Part shown: positions 8,608 through 16,771 of the stretch, one piece after another
How the letters are laid out: every line of letters begins with the position of its first letter
Numbering within the stretch: the stretch's first letter is position 1
DNA from: UBA2144 sp964506185
GTDB lineage: Bacteria; Patescibacteriota; Gracilibacteria; Peribacterales; Peribacteraceae
Reading direction: 5' to 3'
Assembly: GCA_964506185.1 (NCBI GenBank)
Contig: CAZDKL010000025.1
Location: forward strand, 1 to 27,346
DNA length: 27,346 nucleotides
Position numbers and translations under genes: made by a program
Notes under the pieces: model-generated
Told to the model about the DNA's origin: nothing
Databases searched by the model: none
What the model saw: only the letters and a program-made list of their open reading frames with translations

Positions 8608-9437
8608 CCTCCAAAGCGCTCGTGCAATCTTTTTAGATTGTCAAAAGATCTGAGCACCAACATAACTCTGATATCATCCGGCAAATCATATTCCGGCCCC
8701 TTGTTGACATTTCTGTGCGCTACCGGAAATATCTGGTTCTTCAACTTTTCAATGCCAAGAAAACCAAATATGCGCAACAATAAATCTTCAGGGCATTCGC
8801 AAATCTCATCATAAAAACCTATGAAAATATTATCTTTTGGAAAGACCTTTTCCCACTTGGATAAGTGCAATAGATAATCAGAATTGATAAACCTAAAAGC
8901 AGTGTCGCAGATATTTTTTAGATCATCATGTGACATGTCATCATAATTTTTTTTGTAAACCTTAAAATTCATAAACTTAACCATCGACCATATTTGTTCA
9001 ACAGGATTTCTTATAAAGAAAATGATTCTGCATTCAGGCATTAACTTGTGAATACGCTCAACATGCTCGAGATCAAGAAAATAATATCCCGGAGTATGCT
9101 CGCCGGAAACCTGATCTGCCTCAGAATGAAAAAGGGATTTATACCACTTATCGTTTCTTGTTCTAAGTGCATAATTTAACAACCACTTCATTCTTTTTAT
9201 ACTTTTGTAATTTATTGGTTTTTTCAACTGTCTTATCAGCGCCCTCCTCCAATAACCAACTCTTGGATCACGTAATCGACCAATAAAATCGTTCGGAATA
9301 CCATGGGCTTGACCATTGAAATAATGAATTTCTTTGATATATGGTAGCGAAACCTGCCTATGCTTTATTAAATTCCAGTGAAGCCACGTAGTACCGCATT
9401 TGGCAGCGCCTATGCAAAGGAAATCAGGATATGGCAT
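8493..9437 (-). CDS. PAPS-dependent sulfotransferase, copy B
   Basis: A 314-residue paralogue of the 2717-3655 sulfotransferase. The PAPS loop is AAKCGTTWL (11-19; Cys replaces Ser of copy A) and the 3'-phosphate segment is RNPVEQIWS (143-151). SGEHTPGYY corresponds to SGEATPEYA of copy A. The frame is open to 9467, but copy A begins exactly at MPYPDF, so the ATG at 9437 is preferred. The last 115 bases overlap the convergent glycosyltransferase copy B. It likely sulfates the exported glycan. Two different sulfotransferases suggest two sulfation positions, which is inference. Confidence 0.88.
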   Translation of the reverse strand: MPYPDFLCIGAAKCGTTWLHWNLIKHRQVSLPYIKEIHYFNGQAHGIPNDFIGRLRDPRVGYWRRALIRQLKKPINYKSIKRMKWLLNYALRTRNDKWYKSLFHSEADQVSGEHTPGYYFLDLEHVERIHKLMPECRIIFFIRNPVEQIWSMVKFMNFKVYKKNYDDMSHDDLKNICDTAFRFINSDYLLHLSKWEKVFPKDNIFIGFYDEICECPEDLLLRIFGFLGIEKLKNQIFPVAHRNVNKGPEYDLPDDIRVMLVLRSFDNLKRLHERFGGYATKWLEEETEFLEEHDALPDTKLPSSLRSTKYCCTA

Positions 9438-9482
9438 TGGATTAGAAAATAGCTGAAAATCCCCCACTACGCTACTGCGTTA

Positions 9483-9523
9483 CCTGTCCTGAGCGAGTCC
9501 AATTTATTGGACGAGTCGAAGGG
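9483..9523. repeat. REP-like palindromic element, copy 2
   Basis: The same outer arms as copy 1 (CCTGTCCTGAGCGA and GAGTCGAAGGG), but the central stem is GTCCAATTTATTGGAC instead of the GC-rich stem of copy 1. Both sides of the stem differ together, so base pairing is kept. It lies in the 106-base divergent intergenic region between the sulfotransferase (9437) and the glycosyltransferase (9544), upstream of both starts. Confidence 0.85.
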
Positions 9524-9543
9524 CTACGCTAAACTAATCTCCC

Positions 9544-11157
9544 ATGCAAGAAGAAAAACTAATCTGCGATATAAAGCTTCAACAGATAATTGAAGAGAAA
9601 GAGGCTATTATTAACAGAATACTGCATTCAAAAAGCTGGAAGTGGACAAGATGGCTCAGGATTTTGGAGGCAAAATTTCGACGATTGATTGAAAACGATA
9701 AATCGAAACCAATGCCAAAGGATCCCTCTAATAGATTAAATCCTCAAACCAGCGTTGCAGTAATAATAACCTGTCATAATTATGGAAAATACTTGGGGGA
9801 ATGCATAGAAAGTGTGCTAAACCAATCACTGACCCCATCCGAAATACTTGTTGTTGACGACTCATCATCCGATGACACACTTGGTGTAGCAACGCTGTAC
9901 CGTAAGCAAGGTGTTCGATACATTCGATGCAATTTCAATCATCCGTCCGGAGCCCGTAATGAAGGAGCCAAAAACACTGCATCACCATTGATGATTTTTC
10001 TAGATGCAGATGACATGCTGTCTCCAGATTACATAGAAAAATGCTTGGAATGCATGAAGAACCCCAGTGTTGCCGTTGTATACGGAGATATAAAACACTT
10101 CGGACACGAAAAGAAGATTTTTGGTACACCGGAATTCAATCGAGAAGAATTAATGAGACGCAACTACATTTCATCGCACGCAATGATGAGAAGGCAAGTA
10201 TTTGATCTAGTCGGCGGATACAGGACAACGCCAAATACACCAAATGAAGACTGGGATTTATACAGAAGAATTCTCAAATACTCATGGAAAGCGAAAAAAG
10301 CTCACACCTCGGTTTTATATCGCAAACATGATAAGAATCGCCTACCCACATTCGACAAAGACAAGCTTGAATATTGGATGACAGCTCGTCTGCTTTTGAA
10401 TCCCATTACAATATTCACTCCGTTTGCGGGACGTAAAGAGGTACTGGATAAATTTATTGACTCACTTAAGAATCTTGATTTCGACCATTCACTGATTCGA
10501 CTTCACTGTTTCGACACAAGCAATAACGAAGAGTTTGCAAACATTCTTAAAATGAAATTATCCCTTCTAGACTTCGGAAGGATTACGTATACATCGGCCC
10601 CATTGCCTAAGTCCTGGAATCATTCTCCTCAAAGCCTGATTCATAACCGCCTAAATAGTACAAAAGTGCAATACTATCACGACATGGCCTTGGTTTACGC
10701 TTATAACAACATGATCATTTCGTGTGATACAGAATATGTATTGGCATTGGAAGATGATGTTGCGCTCTCGCCTGACGCCCTGAGTAGATTGATTAAAACT
10801 ATCAGATATCCAGAGACGGTTGCAGCCGTTGCCTCATACCCCTGCCATCTGCAGGGATACCAAATGGTTTGGCAGAATGATAGCGGCGGGAATTTGAAGC
10901 ATCCTGCAAAAAGGGGCAAGGGAATTGAAAACATCGACGGAGCAGGGTTCGGCTGTTCGTTATTCAGAACCTCTGCACTTTCCGCTATGCCAATATATAC
11001 GCGAGCATATGAACCTATCCCCCATTGGTATGATCATAATGCGTTTTACCACCTAAGAGAACAGGGTGAGATATTGTGCAACTGGGACATAGAAGTTGAA
11101 CATATGAAAACCGATAGATCTCCGCTGACAAAAAAAACTGAAGTTGCTGTAACCTGA
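9544..11157 (+). CDS. Two-domain glycosyltransferase (GT2 plus second GT-A domain)
   Basis: A 537-residue enzyme with two GT-A units in one chain. A short N-terminal helix carries HSKSWKWTRWLR (28-39), a motif common at the start of polysaccharide glycosyltransferases. Domain 1 (about 69-265) is GT2: VAVIITCHNYGKYL, VVDDSSSDD, metal-binding FLDADD (152-157) and NEDWDLY (234-240). Domain 2 (about 285-520) has TIFTPFAGR, a metal-binding LEDDV (402-406), and a GAGFGCSLFR acceptor-like region. It likely adds two sugars or polymerises a disaccharide unit at the membrane face. The stop is TGA at 11155-11157, seven bases before the next gene, so the two are co-transcribed. It follows REP copy 2. Confidence 0.85.
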   Translation: MQEEKLICDIKLQQIIEEKEAIINRILHSKSWKWTRWLRILEAKFRRLIENDKSKPMPKDPSNRLNPQTSVAVIITCHNYGKYLGECIESVLNQSLTPSEILVVDDSSSDDTLGVATLYRKQGVRYIRCNFNHPSGARNEGAKNTASPLMIFLDADDMLSPDYIEKCLECMKNPSVAVVYGDIKHFGHEKKIFGTPEFNREELMRRNYISSHAMMRRQVFDLVGGYRTTPNTPNEDWDLYRRILKYSWKAKKAHTSVLYRKHDKNRLPTFDKDKLEYWMTARLLLNPITIFTPFAGRKEVLDKFIDSLKNLDFDHSLIRLHCFDTSNNEEFANILKMKLSLLDFGRITYTSAPLPKSWNHSPQSLIHNRLNSTKVQYYHDMALVYAYNNMIISCDTEYVLALEDDVALSPDALSRLIKTIRYPETVAAVASYPCHLQGYQMVWQNDSGGNLKHPAKRGKGIENIDGAGFGCSLFRTSALSAMPIYTRAYEPIPHWYDHNAFYHLREQGEILCNWDIEVEHMKTDRSPLTKKTEVAVT

Positions 11158-11164
11158 GTAATCA

Positions 11165-12853
11165 ATGAATAGATTGCCGTATAAAATCATCGCCTTGCTA
11201 AATAAAATATGGAAATCTCTTGGATGCCCTTGTGCACGTCCTGTCAGATTCATTCGCCATAGAATCATCGGACGTCTTTGGCCATGCAAATCTATTAAAA
11301 GTAAATATTATGAATCTCCAAGGATTGAACATCAATTAAATCCCATGTCTTACAAACCACATATCAGCTTATTGTTAAAATATAATAAATTAAACGACAT
11401 TGATCTTCACAAATGCCTCGCATCAATTACTGAACAAACATACGAAGAATGGGAACTAATTATCGATGGCAAGGATCCTGCATTGGAAGTAATTTTGGCG
11501 CCTTACAAAAAGCGCTTTCCAAATAAAATAAAATTGAATTCATCTGAATCAATAAAGAGTGATTACGTTGGATTCATAGATACCAGCGATATTTTGGAAA
11601 ATAATGCGCTTGAAGTTGCAGTACAACATATGCAGTCTGGATCTAAACCTGACATTCTGTATTCGGATCATAGTTTATTTGATGATCCGGTACTTAAGCC
11701 CAATTGGAGCCCGGAGCTTCTGCTTTCTTACAATTACATTCAGGGGTTTCTGCTTATCTCACGCGGTCTAATGGAGCAATCCGGAGATTATTCGTGTATT
11801 TATGATCTTCTTCTTAAGGCAACGGAAAAAACTGATCTAATAACCCATATTCCGCAAATTCTATATCACAAGCACAAGGAGTCCGTTAATAAAAAAATAG
11901 AAATCGAAGCTTTAGAACAAGCTCTAAAGCGTCGAAGCCTTACGCACTCAGTTAAAATTCCCAAGTCCGCTGAGAAGTATAATAAGTCGTTTTACAAAAT
12001 TGATTTTAATCTTTCTTCTGAACCTTCGGTAACAATTATCATTCCGACAAAAGATAGATCGGATTTGCTTAATAGATGCCTGAAGGGAATTCGAAAAAAT
12101 ACCAACTATAATAACTTCGACGTACTTGTTGCAGACAACGGGAGCACCAAAAAGAAAACTCTTAAATATCTTCAAAGTATTCCTGAACAAGTTGAACGAA
12201 TTGAACAGGAGAAATTTAATTTTTCAGATATAAACAATCAGGCAGTTAAATTAGCTTCGGGAGAATATATATTGCTCATGAACGACGACGTCTTCCCTAT
12301 CAATTCCAATTGGCTAAAGGAAATGATTGGCGTGTTTTCGTTATCTGAACATATTGGAGTTGTTGGAGCTAAACTTCTGTACAGAAAAAATAAATTTGGG
12401 AACGCAGTACAACACTCAGGCATGGTCCTTGGCAGGCACTACGCAAGTCTGATTCAATTTAAGAAAGCGCAAGAACTTGGTTATAACTTCTACAATCAAG
12501 TTCTAAGGAATACCTCATCAATTTCCGGAGCTTGCATGCTTACAAAGAAATCATTGTACGAAGAACTAGGAGGGCTGGATGCCGCAAACCTTGGAATCGA
12601 TTATTCAGATGTAGATTACTGCCTCAAAGCTCTGGATAAAGGCTACAGAATTGCAGTTAACTCACATGCTGTACTTATACATGATGAATCTGCAAGTCGA
12701 GGAGATAATGAAGGGCAGGGAGCCATTTTGGATCAAGCTGAAGCAGATTTTCTTGTGGCTAAATGGAAAAATCTAATAAAAAATGATCCTTACTACCATT
12801 CAGGATTTTCGCTTGAATATAAGGATAATGCCTACACAGTTACTAATGTATGA
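11165..12853 (+). CDS. Two-domain GT2 glycosyltransferase with degenerate N-terminal domain (rhamnosyltransferase-like)
   Basis: A 562-residue protein resembling O-antigen two-domain GT2 enzymes. Domain 1 (about 65-250) has the fold signatures HISLLLKYN, ITEQTYEEWELII, DILYSDHS and LKPNWSPELLLSYNYI. However, the usual DxD of the GDYIAFLDHDD type is replaced by GFIDTSDIL (137-144), so it may be catalytically weak or inactive. Domain 2 (about 288-540) looks intact: VTIIIPTKDR, VLVADNGST, LMNDDV (371-376), SGACMLTKKS and YSDVDYCLKA. The ATG at 11165 is close to the previous stop, giving a two-gene operon. The 3' end overlaps the convergent GT4 gene by 22 bases. Confidence 0.85.
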   Translation: MNRLPYKIIALLNKIWKSLGCPCARPVRFIRHRIIGRLWPCKSIKSKYYESPRIEHQLNPMSYKPHISLLLKYNKLNDIDLHKCLASITEQTYEEWELIIDGKDPALEVILAPYKKRFPNKIKLNSSESIKSDYVGFIDTSDILENNALEVAVQHMQSGSKPDILYSDHSLFDDPVLKPNWSPELLLSYNYIQGFLLISRGLMEQSGDYSCIYDLLLKATEKTDLITHIPQILYHKHKESVNKKIEIEALEQALKRRSLTHSVKIPKSAEKYNKSFYKIDFNLSSEPSVTIIIPTKDRSDLLNRCLKGIRKNTNYNNFDVLVADNGSTKKKTLKYLQSIPEQVERIEQEKFNFSDINNQAVKLASGEYILLMNDDVFPINSNWLKEMIGVFSLSEHIGVVGAKLLYRKNKFGNAVQHSGMVLGRHYASLIQFKKAQELGYNFYNQVLRNTSSISGACMLTKKSLYEELGGLDAANLGIDYSDVDYCLKALDKGYRIAVNSHAVLIHDESASRGDNEGQGAILDQAEADFLVAKWKNLIKNDPYYHSGFSLEYKDNAYTVTNV

Positions 12854-13884
12854 GATCTGATAATCTGAAGGATTTCCTTGGATGTTTTTCTCGCATCATA
12901 TTCATTAATAACAATCTCTCTTCCCTTTTTTGTAATCTCATGCCTTAGGGAATCACTTTCCAACACCAACTTGGTTTCTTTTGCCATAGCCAAAGTATCC
13001 AATCCGGGAACTAATCTGACCCATCCTTGTTCTGCAAGCTCCGTCGCACCACCGGCAGCCTCGAATGCAATAACTGGCTTATTTAATAAAGCATTTTCCA
13101 ATATAACCGTACCGGAAGGCTCTTGCCTTGAAGTTAATAAGAATGCATCAAAGAGCGAGTAATACTTTTTGGGATTATCAACTTCACCAACAAAACTTAC
13201 CTGATCTTTCAAAGGCATACGCTCGACGTCTTCCTGAAGAAGCAGATTGTAAATACTTTCTCCTTCCACTTCACCTCCAACCCAGACAAAATGCAATTTC
13301 TGATTCTGCATTAGTTTTTTTAGTTGATACGCTGTCTGCAACCAAAGATCGACTCCCTTTCGAGGATGAATTTGTCCCGATCCACCAATAACAATTGCAT
13401 CTTCTGCAATCCCAAGATCTGCAATATCTGATGCCTCTTCCCATTCATTAAGATCAATTCCTGTGCGAACAACAGTAACTTTCTCTTCAGGAATACCAAA
13501 CTCTCTGCAGAGCAACTTCTTGATGTGATTGGAAACAACCACATAGTGAACCGGATAGTTTATAAATATTTCAAAAATCTGAGGTGGAAGCTGCTGGAAT
13601 GAAATCTTGTCTTCCAGCACATGGCAAATTACAGGAACACCCATCGCCTTTGCTTTTGGCAGAAAACCGTAGCTATGGGAATGGAGATAGAAAAGATCAG
13701 GCTTCCCAAAGAATCTCTCTCGATATTTTGCATACTCCTGTTCCAAAGGTCCTCCTTTGAGTAATTTAACGTTAATATCGAAATCCTCCTTGCTAATATT
13801 TTCAAGAAGCTTAAGAAGTAGAATCGGTGCCCCCGTACGGGAAGCTTCATGGCCTACAAAGGTGATTTTTGGAGATTTCTTCAC
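12832..13884 (-). CDS. GT4-family glycosyltransferase
   Basis: A 350-residue GT-B enzyme of the GT4 type, retaining, using a nucleotide-activated sugar. The N-terminal domain begins KITFVGHEASRTGAPILLL. The C-terminal donor domain shows GSGQIHPRKGVD and the EX7E motif in EPSGTVILE, then NKPVIAFEAAGGATE. The frame is open to 13974, but those 30 residues are unlike the family. A GTG at 13884 puts the first beta strand five residues in, so I use it. That leaves 41 bases to the divergent GT4 start at 13926. The 3' end overlaps the two-domain glycosyltransferase by 22 bases. Confidence 0.88.
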   Translation of the reverse strand: MKKSPKITFVGHEASRTGAPILLLKLLENISKEDFDINVKLLKGGPLEQEYAKYRERFFGKPDLFYLHSHSYGFLPKAKAMGVPVICHVLEDKISFQQLPPQIFEIFINYPVHYVVVSNHIKKLLCREFGIPEEKVTVVRTGIDLNEWEEASDIADLGIAEDAIVIGGSGQIHPRKGVDLWLQTAYQLKKLMQNQKLHFVWVGGEVEGESIYNLLLQEDVERMPLKDQVSFVGEVDNPKKYYSLFDAFLLTSRQEPSGTVILENALLNKPVIAFEAAGGATELAEQGWVRLVPGLDTLAMAKETKLVLESDSLRHEITKKGREIVINEYDARKTSKEILQIIRSHTLVTV

Positions 13885-13925
13885 TACAAAAGTGTACGCT
13901 AGGCTCCTTGACTGATCCAACCAAT

Positions 13926-15023
13926 ATGCGCCTGCTTTTCTGCTCACATAACAGCGAATTAGAGGGAGCTCCACTGCAATTGATGCGAATGGCCAATCTG
14001 CTGCAAAAATGGGGAGGATACTGTTGCAGTGTCATTTCTCCATCAAAGGGCCCTATTACAGAATTCGATACGATCAGATCACTATATAAAAATCCAACTA
14101 GAAATTTGGTCAGAAGAGTAATATCAAAATATAAGCCCGATGTAATCATCGTTAACACAATACTGGGATACAAACTCATAGAAGCTTTTGATTCTCTTGG
14201 TTTTAATATTCCGATCGTTTGGTATATACACGAATCCGAGAAGTCCCATTACTTCGATATACTGGAAAATCTTTCTCCGCAGATTTTTGAAATTCCTTCA
14301 AAAGTAATATTTCCATGCAAAGCTACCAAGAAAGTTTACGAAGATCTGGATAATGGAAACTTCGCATACATTTATAACGGGATAGATACACTAAGTTTCA
14401 TTAAAAGAAATGATGAACACAAATTAGTATTAAAAGAGAAATATAATTTGCCCCAAAACTCAAAAGTTTTAACCAGTATTGGATCTTTTTGCCCTAGAAA
14501 AGGGCAACTTGAATTTATTGATGCCGGAATTGAATTACTTAAAGAAATAGATGAACCTGAAGTTCACTTTTTGCTTGTTGGAAAAAGTACTCCTGACTTT
14601 GATCTGCTATTAGATTTAGTTCTTAAAAAAGCTGAAAAATACAACTTTAGAAACTTTTTTTCAATAATTCCGGAAACAAAAGAAATGCATGATATATATG
14701 CGCTGACTGACATAGCAGTATGCAATTCTTATATTGAAGCATTCCCGTTGGTTACACTTGAAGCTATGGCAGCCGGTATACCTGTAATTGCATCTGAAGT
14801 TTATGGAATAGCTGAGCAAATTGAACACAATAAAACTGGATTACTTGTTCTCCCTGGAAATAAACGTGAGCTTGTAAATGCGATGAAAACACTAATAAAT
14901 GATAATGAATTAGCTTCGCAGTTGGGATTGAGCGGAAAAAAGCATGTGGAAGAGAATTTTACTCTAGAGAAACAGTATCAGGAGTTCCTTAATCTCATTA
15001 ACAACCTTGTATTGGTCACTTAG
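13926..15023 (+). CDS. GT4-family glycosyltransferase
   Basis: A 365-residue GT-B enzyme. From the Met at 13926 it begins MRLLFCSHNSELEGAPLQL, the typical first strand and glycine-rich turn; the frame is open to 13869 but the extra 19 residues look spurious. The donor domain shows SIGSFCPRKGQLEFI, HFLLVGK and the EX7E motif EAFPLVTLE, followed by AAGIPVIASEVYG. It is divergent from the other GT4 gene and is the last gene of the glycan locus. It is followed by a 253-base convergent intergenic region holding a hairpin and a REP remnant. Confidence 0.9.
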   Translation: MRLLFCSHNSELEGAPLQLMRMANLLQKWGGYCCSVISPSKGPITEFDTIRSLYKNPTRNLVRRVISKYKPDVIIVNTILGYKLIEAFDSLGFNIPIVWYIHESEKSHYFDILENLSPQIFEIPSKVIFPCKATKKVYEDLDNGNFAYIYNGIDTLSFIKRNDEHKLVLKEKYNLPQNSKVLTSIGSFCPRKGQLEFIDAGIELLKEIDEPEVHFLLVGKSTPDFDLLLDLVLKKAEKYNFRNFFSIIPETKEMHDIYALTDIAVCNSYIEAFPLVTLEAMAAGIPVIASEVYGIAEQIEHNKTGLLVLPGNKRELVNAMKTLINDNELASQLGLSGKKHVEENFTLEKQYQEFLNLINNLVLVT

Positions 15024-15276
15024 ATACACCCTCCCCCCAGGGGTGGGTAAGCTTCAGGGTGGCGGGGCAGTAGTTATATATGATCTATCGCTGAATTACC
15101 TCAGTCAATACCTTCTGAAAATTTTCCGGCACACACTTCGACTTTTCCGCTTACTTTAGGGACCTTTCCGGTTCCGCTCCAAAGCGGAACAACCCGCTAT
15201 ATTTCTATTTCGGTCTCTACCTCCGGCCCTTCGACATCGCTCAGGACCTATCACAGATAATTGAAGCAACTAGCTC
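15024..15276. other. Convergent intergenic region with hairpin and REP remnant
   Basis: This 253-base stretch separates the glycan locus from the nuclease gene. It contains a C-run/G-run segment at 15030-15070 that can pair weakly, a perfect 8-bp hairpin with a CCAA loop at 15171-15190 (GTTCCGCT / AGCGGAAC), and a short REP-like remnant at 15227-15249. I see no open reading frame or tRNA in it. A bidirectional terminator is plausible, but there is no clean T-run. Confidence 0.55.
15227..15249. repeat. REP-like element, short copy 3 (inverted orientation)
   Basis: Reads CCCTTCGACATCGCTCAGGACC. This is the reverse complement of the two outer arms of the longer copies (TCCTGAGCGA and GTCGAAGGG) joined by only a two-base centre. 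The central palindrome of the other copies is missing, so this is either the minimal form or a deletion product. Confidence 0.7.
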
Positions 15277-16689
15277 TTAGATTTCAATTTCAGCTTCCAC
15301 TTCCGGTATCACAATCTCAACATTGTCACGAGCATTCTTTATTCTTGTAGCAAACGGTTCCATCTCTTCCGGTTCACCGTGAACTAAGATGATCTTCTTT
15401 ACATCTTTAACATTCATTACCAAGTTGTCTAAATCTGCCATGTCTGCATGGCCTGAGTAAGCATTTACTGAGACTACCTCAGCTTTCTTTGGAAATATTT
15501 CATCAAAGATCTTAACTTCATGAATCTCTGGATCAACTATTCTTCTACCAAGAGTATTTTCTGCCATATAGCCGACAGCTAAGACCGTATTTTTCGGGTC
15601 GTCGATTCCATTCTTTAGGTGGTGCCTGATACGGCCTGCCTCGCACATTCCGGCTCCGGCCATTACAACCATTGGTCCAGGCATTGTGTTGAGTTTTTTA
15701 CTCTCTTCGACCGATTCTGTGTATTTGACCAGCGAGAACTTGAATGGATTGTGCGCCTTTGCCAAGAAATTGTCATACATTTCCTTGTCGTAGCATTCGG
15801 GATGTTTCATAAAGACTTCAGTTACTCGAGTTGCTAACGGTGAATCTATGTAAATTGGAATGGCAGGGATTACTTTCGAATCCCAAAGAACGTGAAGGTC
15901 ATAAACAATTTCCTGCGTGCGTTCTAACGAAAACGCTGGGATGAAAACTTTCCCTCCTCTCTTGGCAGTCTTGATAATCATTGCTTTCAAATGACCTTTG
16001 GCAGTCGTAACGTCCTCATGTTCTCGATTGCCATATGTACTTTCGCAGATCAAAGTTTCTACAGGTGGCATATCTGCCGGATCGCGGATTATCGGAAGCA
16101 TGTTTCTACCAAGATCTCCTGTGAATCCGACGCGGTGCAATTTTCCTCTTTCAATTATTTCAAACACAAGCATAGCAGCTCCGACAATATGTCCTGCTTC
16201 GATGAATTGGACTTTTACGCCTTCACATACATCAAACCAGTCGTTGTAGTTCCTTCCTTGGAATACTTCCATGCAATCAATTGCATCTTGTTGCGTGTAC
16301 AAAGGGCCATCAAAATCTATCATTGAATCTTTTAAGTGCTTCTGGAAATACTCCTCATCTTTTTCATGAATATACCCACTATCCATCAGCATCACTTCGG
16401 AAAGATCCTTTGTTGCATATGTACATATTACTTTGTTGCGGTAGCCTTTTTTGTAGAGCAAGGGAATTCTTCCTGCATGATCCATATGAGCATGAGTAAG
16501 AACAACCGCATCTATGTCAGTTGCTGGATCAAAATTAAACTCTGCATTTTTAACTGCAGCCTCCGATCGCTTGCCCTGGAAGAGCCCGCATTCAAGCAGA
16601 ATCCTTTTTGTACCTGAGTCAGTTTCGACCTGAAGTTCGTGGCAAGAGCCGGTTACTTCGCGCGCTGCGCCGTGGGGGATGATTTTCAT
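15277..16689 (-). CDS. Beta-CASP metallo-beta-lactamase RNA-processing nuclease
   Basis: A 470-residue metallo-beta-lactamase fold protein with a beta-CASP insert, related to CPSF73/YSH1-type exonucleases. It likely cleaves or trims RNA in the cytoplasm with two zinc ions. Zinc motif HAHMDH (66-71) is intact, a later EAGHIVGAAM and FTGDLGR supply further ligands, and ICESTYGNR matches the family. IPAFSLERTQEI and the C-terminal YSGHADMADL plus ILVHGEPEEM are beta-CASP hallmarks. No KH domain is present, unlike archaeal aCPSF1. It lies 82 bases downstream of the pseudouridine synthase on the same strand, separated by an AT-rich inverted repeat. Confidence 0.92.
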   Translation of the reverse strand: MKIIPHGAAREVTGSCHELQVETDSGTKRILLECGLFQGKRSEAAVKNAEFNFDPATDIDAVVLTHAHMDHAGRIPLLYKKGYRNKVICTYATKDLSEVMLMDSGYIHEKDEEYFQKHLKDSMIDFDGPLYTQQDAIDCMEVFQGRNYNDWFDVCEGVKVQFIEAGHIVGAAMLVFEIIERGKLHRVGFTGDLGRNMLPIIRDPADMPPVETLICESTYGNREHEDVTTAKGHLKAMIIKTAKRGGKVFIPAFSLERTQEIVYDLHVLWDSKVIPAIPIYIDSPLATRVTEVFMKHPECYDKEMYDNFLAKAHNPFKFSLVKYTESVEESKKLNTMPGPMVVMAGAGMCEAGRIRHHLKNGIDDPKNTVLAVGYMAENTLGRRIVDPEIHEVKIFDEIFPKKAEVVSVNAYSGHADMADLDNLVMNVKDVKKIILVHGEPEEMEPFATRIKNARDNVEIVIPEVEAEIEI

Positions 16690-16690
16690 A

Positions 16691-16771
16691 AGAAAGTGAA
16701 AAGTTAAGAGTTAAAAGTGAAAAGTGTTAGCCTAATCTGATAAATAACTTTTAACTATTCACTTTTAACTA
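16691..16771. repeat. AT-rich inverted and direct repeat cluster
   Basis: The 82-base gap between two minus-strand genes is almost wholly made of the motif AGTTAAAAGTGAA and its complement. A perfect 13-base inverted repeat joins 16709-16721 and 16758-16770 around a 36-base loop. Shorter direct copies (AAGTGAAAAGT, CTTTTAACTAT) surround both arms. It could fold in the transcript between the two genes or be a small repetitive element. Confidence 0.7.

Noticed and set aside
11130..15023. Val/Thr-rich C-termini (VAVT, TVTNV, LVTV, LVLVT) shared by four consecutive glycosyltransferases, as a sorting signal
   Set aside because: The tails are only 4-6 residues, two of them arise from opposite strands of the same overlap, and no known system matches, so chance is likely.
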